A stretch of 64,000 nt of DNA from Chitinophaga rhizosphaerae (GTDB taxonomy: Bacteria; Bacteroidota; Bacteroidia; Chitinophagales; Chitinophagaceae), in NCBI RefSeq assembly GCF_003958645.1, contig NZ_RXLO01000002.1, positions 682,001 through 746,000 of the forward strand, read 5' to 3'. Each line of letters begins with the position of its first letter. Position 1 is the stretch's first letter. Below, one piece after another: positions 1 through 7,757 of this stretch. A model generated the notes under the pieces. The model was given only the letters and a program-made list of their open reading frames with translations, was not told the origin of the DNA and did not search any database. The position numbers and the translations under genes are program-made.

Positions 1-577
1 GGCCCTTGAACTTCGCCAGCCGGTGCTTCGTCAAACCCCAGAACCCGTCCACATCGTCGAGCACCGTCTTGTTTTCCGCCTCGTGATGCCCGTGGCCCAG
101 GTGATACAAACGATATTGACTCAGGTCTACCACCCCGTTGAACCGGCGGATCCGCTCCGCACTGCCCACCGTTTCCAGTACAGACCTCCCGCGGGCGATC
201 GCCTGGATCATGGAACGGCTAACGTCCGGGAGAATTTCCGTAAACACCTTGTTCTCGCTCTTGTAAATACCGAATATCACCGGTTTCACGATCCGGTCTA
301 CATCGGTCTTAACGGCAACGGCTATGTCTTGCGGCTGATGGAGTGCATGTGCGCGGTGCCCCAGAGATGCGGAACCCGCTGCTTTTTCAGGCTGTAAAGA
401 TTCACAGTACTTTACAATCTGCAACCTGATCTTCTTCAAGTAACTATTGATCGTTACCCTGCTAACGCCACTGATATTGGCTATCTGCGTGGCGGTTAAA
501 TCTTCGGAGAACAGCTTAAGTATCTCCTTAAATTTTCGCTCAGATAAATGAGCGCCCTTTAGGAACTTATTTTTCAT
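1..577 (-). CDS. IS1595-like transposase family protein, C-terminus beyond the window, catalytic residues apparently lost
   Basis: Seen: an uninterrupted reading frame from an ATG at 577 to the left edge (192 codons). The first ~52 residues contain a helix-turn-helix (around ATQIANISGVSRVTINSYLK). Residues from ~118 match the core of IS1595/ISXO2 transposases (PVIFGIYKSENKVFTEILPD), and the last visible residues are the family's GFW-x4-KHRLAKFKG signature. Family knowledge: active members carry VDESYFG, SDGWR and a HINGIE-like third motif. Here the first is replaced by unrelated sequence, the second reads GSAERIR and the third reads VLDDVD. Inference: an inactive but frame-intact relative, either a young pseudogene or a domesticated DNA-binding protein. 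The family assignment rests on remembered motifs, without an alignment. Confidence 0.7.
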   Translation of the reverse strand, partial: MKNKFLKGAHLSERKFKEILKLFSEDLTATQIANISGVSRVTINSYLKKIRLQIVKYCESLQPEKAAGSASLGHRAHALHQPQDIAVAVKTDVDRIVKPVIFGIYKSENKVFTEILPDVSRSMIQAIARGRSVLETVGSAERIRRFNGVVDLSQYRLYHLGHGHHEAENKTVLDDVDGFWGLTKHRLAKFKG

Positions 578-582
578 GGACT

Positions 583-614
583 AAGAGGATTAGAAATGGC
601 ATCCTAAACCTCTT
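583..614. repeat. Inverted repeat just upstream of the transposase-like gene
   Basis: AAGAGGATTAG (583-593) and CTAAACCTCTT (604-614) are complementary at 10 of 11 positions and sit 5 bp upstream of the ATG at 577. This could be an operator for the HTH protein itself, or an RNA hairpin over the start. The rest of 578-822 shows only a 12-bp palindrome at 760-771 and the terminator below. Confidence 0.5.
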
Positions 615-704
615 ACTTTTTCTCTACTATATATAATGCTTTATTATAAACGGCGAATTCCCCATGTCGAACGCCCCCTACTAGATTATTTGACCTGAAG
701 GCAA

Positions 705-735
705 TGAAAAACCCGCGGCAAGCGGCCACGGGTTT
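705..735 (-). terminator. Intrinsic terminator downstream of the MMPL-type exporter
   Basis: Read on the minus strand, AAACCCG...CGGGTTT (709-735) forms a hairpin followed by a short T run. It lies between the exporter stop at 823 and the transposase-like gene. Confidence 0.6.
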
Positions 736-822
736 AAAATTTAATGCCTTACAGATATGAGATAATTATCTAGTGCGACGATCGTAAAATTATTTGAACG
801 GTCATAAAACAGGATGAACGCA

Positions 823-3225
823 TCAGTCCTTGCGCTCGTCCAACCCGATCTGGTCCATTTCCAGGTCTGCCTCCTCATCCAGCGCCTTCCACAATTCCTT
901 CTTCTTCGCCTTCTTCTGCAACGCCTTCTCCATCCATAACAACATCGCCGGCAAAATCGTCAGGTTCGTGATCATCGCCATCACCAGCGTCAAACTCGTG
1001 AGCCAGCCCAGCGCCTTCGTACCCTGGAACTCCGAAAAACTGAAGATCATAAAGCCCGCGAACAGGATCAGCGATGTGTAAATTATACTCAAACCCGTGT
1101 CGTTGATCGTATGCCGCACGGTCGCGGAAATATCATAATTGTTCAGCGGCAATTCCTGCTTGAAGTTCACGAGGAAACGGATCGTTACGTCTATCGCGAT
1201 GCCCAGCGCAATGCTGAAAACGAGCACCGTGGAGGGTTTGATGGCAATATCCAGCCAACCCATCACCCCAGCCGTCACCAGCAGCGGAATAATGTTGGGC
1301 ACCAGCGAAATGATGAGCATCCGCCAACTGCGGAACAGGTACAACATACAGAAAATGATCAGCACGAATGCCAGCAGAATGCTTTCCGCCAGGCCGTTGA
1401 TGATGAACCGGCTCCCTTCCAGGAAAATGATGCTCGTGCCGGTAAACGTCACTTTATAATGTGCGGTATCGAAGATCCGGTCTACCTGCGGGCGCAGCGA
1501 ATCCAGCAGCCGCGGCAGTTCCACCGATCCCACGTCGGCCATGTTCACGCTCATGCGCGCCACCTGGCGGGTGCTGTCCATAAAAGAAGCCACCAGCTGG
1601 GAAAACACGGATTTGTCGCCCCCGCCTTTCATGCGCAGGTATGGCGCCAGGAACCCGATGTCGAACTGGTTGGGCACGGTATAGTTCAGGCTGTCGCCGC
1701 TATAATACGCCTGTTTCGCGAATTTGATCCCTTCGGCTACGCTCAGCGGCCGTGCAAACGCAGGCTGTTCGGCGATGATCTTGCCCAGCTCGTCGAGTTT
1801 CTCGAGCGTTCGGAGGTTCACCACGCCGTTCTTCCTTTTCGTATCCACCGCAATTTCCAGCGGCATCACGCCCTTAAAGCGATGTTCGAAAAATTTGAGA
1901 TCGGTATAAAGTTTATCGTTCTTCGGAATATCGTCGACGATGAAACCCACCGGGCGAAGGCGCGCCATACCAATTACGGCCAGCACCACCATGATCACCG
2001 TAAATGCGTATACCCATGGCCGGTAGTTGAACACCATGCGGTTCAGGAACTCCAGCACCCAGCGGCAGGCTTTATTGTCTAGATAGCTGGTATGCTTCGT
2101 TTTCGGCGGCGGCAGATAGCTCAGTACCGACGGCAGGAAGATGAAGGAGATGAGGAAAATGAGCATGATATTCACCCCCGCCACTACCCCGAACTGCTTC
2201 AGGATCGCGGAATTGGTGAAATAGAACACCCCGAAACCGATGGCCGCGGTGAGGTTGGTGAACAGTGTCACGATGCCCATCCGTTGTACCATCCGTACGA
2301 GCGACTTCATCTTGTCGCCGTGAACGGCATATTCCGTATGGTATTTATTGAGGAAGTAAACGCAGTTGGGGATGCCGATCACCACGATCAACGGTGGTAT
2401 CAGACCGGTGAGCAGCGTGATCTTGTAGCCGCAGATCACGATGGTGCCCACGCTCCAGATCACCCCGATCGCCACCACGATCATGCTCATGAGCACGGCG
2501 CTGAAAGAGCGGAAGAACAGCAGCAGGATGAGGGCCGTGAGCACGAAAGAGATGTAGAGGAACATCTTCAGCTCGTCTGCCACCTTGGTGGCCATGATGG
2601 TCCGGATCATGGGCAGGCCGCTCAGTTTCACGTCCACATTATGTTTTTCGCCGAATTCCTCCGCTATTTTCTGGATGGCCTGCACCACTTCGATCCTTCT
2701 TTTCGAATTGAGGATTTGTTTGTTGATGCTCACAGCCATCATATAGGCGTTGGCGTTGGTGCTATAGAGCAGGCCTTTGTAGAAAGGCAGGGAATAGAAG
2801 ACATTTTTCAGGCTATCCAGTTCGGCCTGGTTTTTGGGCAGGGGCTGGAACAGGGGAACGGCCTTCAGTTTCTGTGTTTCCGCGTCTTTCACAAGGTTTA
2901 CGGCGACTGGGATGCTGAGGGTGTTTTCCACGGCTTCCACTTTGCGCAATGCGTCGTTCATGGCCACATAGTCGCGGAAGAATTCCAGCTGGAAGAGCTT
3001 ATCGGTCTCGAGCCCGATCACCATCATGTTCCCGTCTTCACCGAATTTCTGTTTGAAATCCTGGTAAACCAGCCATTTGGGATTATCGCGGGGGATAGCG
3101 CCGGTGAACTCGTAAGAGAGCTCCACTTTGCTCGCAAAATAAGCCATGACGCCCGTTCCCAGGAACAACAAAGCCAGAAGCCACAAACGGAATTTCAACA
3201 CGAAAGCTGCAAGGCGCTGCCACAT
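823..3225 (-). CDS. RND superfamily (MMPL-type) exporter
   Basis: An 800-aa inner-membrane protein with the classic RND/MMPL plan. It has one N-terminal membrane helix (residues ~13-31), a large periplasmic domain to ~220, a bundle of about five helices (~225-385), a second periplasmic domain after another helix (~405-425), and a C-terminal bundle (~630-770). The tail is short, charged and cytoplasmic (KKAKKKELWKALDEEADLE). Family members export lipids or hydrophobic compounds using the proton gradient; the substrate here cannot be inferred. No adaptor or outer-membrane partner is adjacent, so it probably works alone. It diverges from porZ across ~90 bp. A -7-like TACCTTTA lies upstream on the minus strand. 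Confidence 0.85.
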   Translation of the reverse strand: MWQRLAAFVLKFRLWLLALLFLGTGVMAYFASKVELSYEFTGAIPRDNPKWLVYQDFKQKFGEDGNMMVIGLETDKLFQLEFFRDYVAMNDALRKVEAVENTLSIPVAVNLVKDAETQKLKAVPLFQPLPKNQAELDSLKNVFYSLPFYKGLLYSTNANAYMMAVSINKQILNSKRRIEVVQAIQKIAEEFGEKHNVDVKLSGLPMIRTIMATKVADELKMFLYISFVLTALILLLFFRSFSAVLMSMIVVAIGVIWSVGTIVICGYKITLLTGLIPPLIVVIGIPNCVYFLNKYHTEYAVHGDKMKSLVRMVQRMGIVTLFTNLTAAIGFGVFYFTNSAILKQFGVVAGVNIMLIFLISFIFLPSVLSYLPPPKTKHTSYLDNKACRWVLEFLNRMVFNYRPWVYAFTVIMVVLAVIGMARLRPVGFIVDDIPKNDKLYTDLKFFEHRFKGVMPLEIAVDTKRKNGVVNLRTLEKLDELGKIIAEQPAFARPLSVAEGIKFAKQAYYSGDSLNYTVPNQFDIGFLAPYLRMKGGGDKSVFSQLVASFMDSTRQVARMSVNMADVGSVELPRLLDSLRPQVDRIFDTAHYKVTFTGTSIIFLEGSRFIINGLAESILLAFVLIIFCMLYLFRSWRMLIISLVPNIIPLLVTAGVMGWLDIAIKPSTVLVFSIALGIAIDVTIRFLVNFKQELPLNNYDISATVRHTINDTGLSIIYTSLILFAGFMIFSFSEFQGTKALGWLTSLTLVMAMITNLTILPAMLLWMEKALQKKAKKKELWKALDEEADLEMDQIGLDERKD

Positions 3226-3305
3226 AGATTTAGACTAATTTTGTTTAAAGGCCATAAAGGTAACTATTCATGTCGATTAATGCATAAGAGATAATTCATA
3301 ATTGT

Positions 3306-3313
3306 TACTTTTG
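3306..3313 (+). promoter_or_regulatory. Candidate -7 element (TACTTTTG) for porZ
   Basis: Exact match to the Bacteroidota TAnnTTTG element, ending 4 bases before the ATG at 3318. Transcription would then start at or next to the start codon (leaderless). No good -33 TTG is seen at the expected distance. Confidence 0.4.
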
Positions 3314-3317
3314 AGGT

Positions 3318-5504
3318 ATGTTTCGCCCCTGCTTGATTTTATTTTTGATACTCGTTTCCAACGACTTACGCTCGCAAAGCATCCCGATTGGCCAATGGCG
3401 CGAGCATTTCCCCACCCGCCAGGCCGTTGCCGTGGCGGCTAACGGGAATGAAATCTTTTGCGCCACCGCACAGGGGCTCTTCTCGCTGTCGGCCGACGAG
3501 CACGCGGTAACGCGGTACGGTAAATCCACCGGCCTGCACGACGCCGGCATTTCCGCGATGGCCTGGCACGAAGGGCTGCAAACCCTCGTGCTCGCGTACC
3601 GCAACGGCAATATCGACCTCGTATCCAACGGCCGCGTCACCAATATCCCCGACGTGCTCCAGCACCCGGGGAACCCCGATAAAGCCGCAACTTCCATCCT
3701 CATTTCGGGGGACAGAGCCCTCCTGCCCCTGCCTACCGGCATCATCGTTACAGACCTCCGCCGCCGCGAAATCGCCGACACCTGGACGCCGGGGTACCCG
3801 GTACTGTCTGCCACCATTTACGGTACGGAAATATTCGCATCCACGTCGCATGGTATCTACCGCGCATCCATATCGGCCTCCAACCTGGCCGACCCCGGTT
3901 CCTGGAAAATACTTCCGTCCCTTCCCGCAACGGCACAGCAACTGGTAGCCTCGGATTACCTCGTTGCCCGCGTCAAAGACACGCTTTTCCGCTTCACGGG
4001 CAACGCCTGGCAGAAGTGGGTCTTCGGCCGCGGTGCGATCACGTTCCTGCAATCGTCCGGGAATGCGCTGTTCATGGGGCTCCCGGGAGCGGTGGTCCGG
4101 ATTTCGGATGAAGAAACCACTTTAACAAGCGCCCTCCTGCCCTCGCCTTCCGGCGCTGTGCCGACCACAAACGGGATCTGGATCGCCGACCGGCAAAACG
4201 GGCTCATTTTTTACCAAGACAATATTTTCACCGCGCTCACGCCCGATGCCCCGGCAGGCCCGGCTTCGGGGGCGCTGCTTCCGCACGGAGGCGCGCTGTG
4301 GGCCGCTTCCGGGACCGTCAGCGATAACTGGCAGCCGTCCGGGGCCGTTTTTCCGGTATCGGTTTTCCGGGAAGGCGAATGGGTACAGCAGGGCAAGGCC
4401 GTCCCCGACGTGATTTCCCTTTCGGCGGGGAACGGGAATGTATATGCGGGCTCCTTCGGCGGAGGGGTCTTTACTTTCCGCGACGGCGCTCCGGTTGTGC
4501 AGGAGAAACCTCTCGGCCGGGAGCGCATCGGCGGCGTGGCGGCAGATCAAAACGGGCACCTTTGGGCTACCGCTTTCGGCGCCACGCAGCAGCAACTCCT
4601 CGTCAAAAATAAATCCGGCAACTGGAACGGGTTCACCGTCCCCTATTTCCTCCCGTACAATGCCGTTTCGCAAATCCTCATCGACGATTTCGACCAGAAA
4701 TGGATGGCAGCCCCGCTGGGCGGCGGCGTGATCGTCATGGACCATGGCACTAACGCCGACGATCCTCGCGACGATCGCTGGAAACAGCTGCAATCGGGCG
4801 CGGGCCGCGGGAACCTCCCGTCGTCGCAAGTCTATTGCCTCGCCAAAGACCGCGATGGCTGGATCTGGATCGGTACGGCGCGGGGCATCGGTGTTTACCA
4901 ATGCGCGCAGGACATTTTTTCAGCAAACGCATGTGAAACCTGGCTCCCGGTAGTTCGTACAGACGCTTTCGCCGGGTATTTATTCCAGAACGAGCAGGTG
5001 CTTTCCATTGCGGTAGACGGCGCCAACCGCAAATGGGTGGGCACGCGCAACGGCGCCTGGCTCACCAGTGCCGACGGGAGCCGCATCCTCCGGCATTTCC
5101 ATACGGGCAACAGTCCACTCCCCGATAATACCGTTCAGCGCATCGCCATCGATCCCGTAACGGGAGAGGTATTTTTCGGGACGGGGAACGGATTGGTATC
5201 CTGGCGCGGGGAAGCCACCGAAGGCAGCGAAACGCAGGGTGCCGAAGTGCTCGTCTTCCCGAACCCCGTACCTTCCGGCTATAACGGTACGATCGCCGTT
5301 CGCGGGCTGGTGCGCGACGCGTACGTCAAAATCACGGACGTTTCCGGGAAACTGGTCTTTCAAACCCGCGCCCAGGGCGGGCAGGCGGTTTGGAACGGGC
5401 GGGATTACACGGGGTTCCGTCCGCAAAGCGGGGTTTATCTCGTTTTGGCCAGTGATGCGGCGGGGAAGGAAAAAATCGTATCGAAACTGGTATTTATCCG
5501 CTGA
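3318..5504 (+). CDS. porZ: PorZ-like type IX secretion system beta-propeller protein with T9SS sorting domain
   Basis: A 728-aa protein with an N-terminal signal peptide (hydrophobic residues ~5-18, then LRSQS). It begins the mature part with IPIGQWREHFP, typical of PorZ. Repeated blades of two-component-regulator-propeller type follow (for example DRDGWIWIGTARGIGVY and GANRKWVGTRNGAWL). The C-terminus (~645-728) is a type A sorting domain: VFPNPVPSGYNGTI, later GVYLVLA, ending KLVFIR. Family knowledge: PorZ is an outer-surface component of the T9SS attachment complex that delivers anionic LPS to the sortase PorU. recO follows after only 19 bp, so the two are probably co-transcribed. The gld genes at 21-26 kb supply the motor and ring of the same system. 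Other propeller proteins with sorting tails exist, but the length, N-terminus and recO linkage favour PorZ. Confidence 0.8.
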   Translation: MFRPCLILFLILVSNDLRSQSIPIGQWREHFPTRQAVAVAANGNEIFCATAQGLFSLSADEHAVTRYGKSTGLHDAGISAMAWHEGLQTLVLAYRNGNIDLVSNGRVTNIPDVLQHPGNPDKAATSILISGDRALLPLPTGIIVTDLRRREIADTWTPGYPVLSATIYGTEIFASTSHGIYRASISASNLADPGSWKILPSLPATAQQLVASDYLVARVKDTLFRFTGNAWQKWVFGRGAITFLQSSGNALFMGLPGAVVRISDEETTLTSALLPSPSGAVPTTNGIWIADRQNGLIFYQDNIFTALTPDAPAGPASGALLPHGGALWAASGTVSDNWQPSGAVFPVSVFREGEWVQQGKAVPDVISLSAGNGNVYAGSFGGGVFTFRDGAPVVQEKPLGRERIGGVAADQNGHLWATAFGATQQQLLVKNKSGNWNGFTVPYFLPYNAVSQILIDDFDQKWMAAPLGGGVIVMDHGTNADDPRDDRWKQLQSGAGRGNLPSSQVYCLAKDRDGWIWIGTARGIGVYQCAQDIFSANACETWLPVVRTDAFAGYLFQNEQVLSIAVDGANRKWVGTRNGAWLTSADGSRILRHFHTGNSPLPDNTVQRIAIDPVTGEVFFGTGNGLVSWRGEATEGSETQGAEVLVFPNPVPSGYNGTIAVRGLVRDAYVKITDVSGKLVFQTRAQGGQAVWNGRDYTGFRPQSGVYLVLASDAAGKEKIVSKLVFIR

Positions 5505-5523
5505 TAACCGATTTTTGTGTGAT

Positions 5524-6258
5524 ATGCTGCACAAAACTCCGGGCATTGTACTCCGCACCGTCAAATATGGGGACACCAGCGTTATCCTGAGCATCTTCAC
5601 GGAGCTTTTCGGGATACAGTCGTACATCGTGAACGGCGTGCGCTCGTCGCGCCCCAAGGCGGCAAAAGGCAATATCCTCCAGCCCGGGAACATCCTCGAC
5701 CTCGTGGTGTACCATCACGAACAGAAAAATATCCAGCGGATTTCCGAATTCAAACCGGGGCATATCTACACCACCATGCACGTGAATATCGTGAAGAACA
5801 CGGTGGCGCTGTACCTCATCGAGCTGCTGCAAAAATCCCTCAAACAACCGGAGCCCGATCCCGAACTGTACCACTTCACGGAAAAGGTGTTCCGCGCCCT
5901 CGATACCGAAAACACCGCCGTGGCGGCCAATCTCCCGCTGTTTTTCACCCTGCGCTTCGCCGCGCACCTGGGGTTCCATTTCGCGGGGCATTACTCGGAA
6001 TTCACGCCTTACCTCGATCTGGCCGAAGGCACTTACGTCGACCTTCCGCCGCACCACACCAATTATCTCGACGAAACCAACAGCGAGCTTACGGACAAGC
6101 TGCAGAACATCCAGTACATCCCCGACCTGGAGCAGGTGTTGATGAACAAGGAGCGCCGGCGCAACCTCCTGTACGCCTACCTCGATTTCTACAGGCTGCA
6201 CCTCCCCGATTTCAAGGAATTGCACAGCCCGCCTATCTTACACGAGATCCTCGGTTAA
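5524..6258 (+). CDS. recO: DNA repair protein RecO
   Basis: 244 aa. The start is the ATG at 5524, because the open frame further upstream overlaps porZ and has no homology. The N-terminus (HKTPGIVLRTVKYGDTSVIL) is the OB-fold of RecO, followed by an all-helical C-terminal half. RecO works with RecR/RecF to load RecA onto SSB-coated single-stranded DNA in gap repair. The cysteine zinc site of some RecO proteins is absent. The 3' end overlaps the convergent lpxH by 4 bp. Confidence 0.93.
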   Translation: MLHKTPGIVLRTVKYGDTSVILSIFTELFGIQSYIVNGVRSSRPKAAKGNILQPGNILDLVVYHHEQKNIQRISEFKPGHIYTTMHVNIVKNTVALYLIELLQKSLKQPEPDPELYHFTEKVFRALDTENTAVAANLPLFFTLRFAAHLGFHFAGHYSEFTPYLDLAEGTYVDLPPHHTNYLDETNSELTDKLQNIQYIPDLEQVLMNKERRRNLLYAYLDFYRLHLPDFKELHSPPILHEILG

Positions 6259-7031
6259 ATCGGGGTGCCGGTTTTGTAATATTTCAATTCGGTAGCCTGG
6301 CCGTCGAACACGGCGTAGGAATGATAGTTCAGCCAGTCGCCCAGGTTGATGTAGCGCGATGCGTCTCCCACTTTCAGATCGAGCGGAAGGTGGCGGTGGC
6401 CGAAGATGAAGTAATCGAAATGTTCTTTCTGGAGGATCTCGCGGGAGTAGATCGCCAGCCATTCCTCGTTTTCACCGAGGAAGGTTTCCAGCTTTTCGCC
6501 GGTGGCGGCGCGGCTTTTGCGGCTCCAGAAGTTCGCCATGGAAATCCCCCAGTTCGGCGGGATGCACGAGAACAGGAAGCGGCAAACAGGATTGCGGAAG
6601 ATTTTCTTGAGGAATTTATACCCGTGGTCCCCGGGGCCGAGGCCGTCTCCATGACCGATATAGAATTTCTTTCCACCGATCACGTACTGCTGCGGTTCGA
6701 AGTACACGGGAATTTCCAGTTCTTCCTCGAAATACCCGTCCATCCACATGTCGTGATTGCCGATGAAAACGGTGATGCCGATGCCTTTGTCGCGCAGTTC
6801 GGCGAGCTTGCCCAGCAGGCGGGTGTATCCTTTGGGGATGACGTGTTTGTATTCGAACCAGAAATCGAAGAGATCGCCGACGAGGAAAATGTGCTGTGCG
6901 TCTTTCGAGGCTTCGTCGAGCCACTGTACGATGAGTTTTTCGCGCTGCCGGCTGCGGGCCATATCGGGGGCGCCGAGGTGAAAGTCGGAAGCGAAATATA
7001 CACGTTTGCCGGGCGGCAGATGAATGTTCAT
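6255..7031 (-). CDS. lpxH: UDP-2,3-diacylglucosamine diphosphatase (LpxH-like calcineurin-type phosphoesterase)
   Basis: 258 aa with all metallophosphoesterase motifs in order: SDFHLG (~15-20), GDLFDFW (~51), GNHD (~91), GHGDG (~124) and GHRHLP (~207). LpxH cleaves UDP-2,3-diacylglucosamine to lipid X and UMP at the inner face of the membrane, in lipid A synthesis. The length and the DFWFEY segment fit the Bacteroidota LpxH clade. It lies 84 bp downstream of the LUD gene with a strong hairpin between, so it may have its own promoter. Confidence 0.88.
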   Translation of the reverse strand: MNIHLPPGKRVYFASDFHLGAPDMARSRQREKLIVQWLDEASKDAQHIFLVGDLFDFWFEYKHVIPKGYTRLLGKLAELRDKGIGITVFIGNHDMWMDGYFEEELEIPVYFEPQQYVIGGKKFYIGHGDGLGPGDHGYKFLKKIFRNPVCRFLFSCIPPNWGISMANFWSRKSRAATGEKLETFLGENEEWLAIYSREILQKEHFDYFIFGHRHLPLDLKVGDASRYINLGDWLNYHSYAVFDGQATELKYYKTGTPI

Positions 7032-7045
7032 GGTTCGTTATGAAA

Positions 7046-7085
7046 TGTAAAATGCAAAAGTGATGAATTCCTTTTGCATTTTACA
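7046..7085 (-). terminator. Perfect 14-bp stem hairpin between LUD gene and lpxH
   Basis: TGTAAAATGCAAAA (7046-7059) and TTTTGCATTTTACA (7072-7085) pair perfectly with a 12-nt loop. On the minus strand the hairpin is followed by only TTTCATAACG. It may end or attenuate the rsfS-ftsH-LUD transcript. Confidence 0.45.
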
Positions 7086-7115
7086 AGTATCGTTATTCTA
7101 TTGTATTTGAAGTAG

Positions 7116-7751
7116 TTATTCATCCAGCAGGAAAACATACACTTCTTTCGGGCCGTGTACGCCTACCACGAGCGTTTTTTCGATATCGGCGGTTCGGCTG
7201 GGGCCGGTGGCGAAGGAGATCATGGAGGGAAGGTTTCCCTGGTATTTCTCTTTCAGCCGCTGGATGCCGTCTTTCACGTCGAACACGAGCTGGTGGGTGA
7301 ACGCCACTACGAGGTGGACGGGTGCGAACACGGGCAATGCGCGGCCGGAGGGCTGCGCTGCGCTCATGACGATGGAGCCGGTGCGGGCAACGAGCATTTC
7401 GCAATCGGTGATCGCGGCATCCATCTGGTTCATGTCGCCCACGTTGAGGTAGGCGGGATTGAACGGCTGGAGGATTTTCTCCAGCGACGGTGTTTGGCAA
7501 TGCACGTGCGCCCATTCCTTGTTCTCCACGAGTGTCTGGAGGTTTTCCGCCAGTTCTTCACGGGAGGAACAGAAGATGAATTTGCCCTGCAGTTTCGAAA
7601 ATTCTTCCGCGAATTTCAGTTCGAGGCCTTCATTTTCGGTGACGAATACGGAATTGTTACCTTCCGCATGGGGGAACGGGAGCTGAACCGGCTGGCTGAG
7701 CGCGTTGCGGACCCTTTTGAGGATGTTTTCTTTGGCGGGAGATACTTTCAT
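7116..7751 (-). CDS. LUD domain protein (LutC/YkgG-like)
   Basis: 211 aa covering one LUD domain. The diagnostic core TDCEMLVARTGSIVMSAAQP lies at ~115-134 and a SFATGPSRTADIE segment at ~180-193. LutC is part of the LutABC lactate-utilisation complex, but no lutA or lutB is nearby. In this phylum single LUD proteins are often found behind ftsH. It starts 6 bp after the ftsH stop, so the two are co-transcribed. The exact reaction cannot be assigned. Confidence 0.82.
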   Translation of the reverse strand: MKVSPAKENILKRVRNALSQPVQLPFPHAEGNNSVFVTENEGLELKFAEEFSKLQGKFIFCSSREELAENLQTLVENKEWAHVHCQTPSLEKILQPFNPAYLNVGDMNQMDAAITDCEMLVARTGSIVMSAAQPSGRALPVFAPVHLVVAFTHQLVFDVKDGIQRLKEKYQGNLPSMISFATGPSRTADIEKTLVVGVHGPKEVYVFLLDE

Positions 7752-7757
7752 TGTGCC

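Noticed and set aside
1111-3294. Long open frames antisense to the MMPL exporter
   Set aside because: They mirror codon positions of a clearly homologous gene and have low-complexity His/Glu/Gln-rich translations. The same holds for antisense frames over ftsH, gldK, permeases A and B, nadB and rng.
5239-5523. N-terminal extension of recO
   Set aside because: It overlaps the T9SS sorting domain of porZ in another frame and has no RecO similarity. The ATG at 5524 gives a normal RecO.
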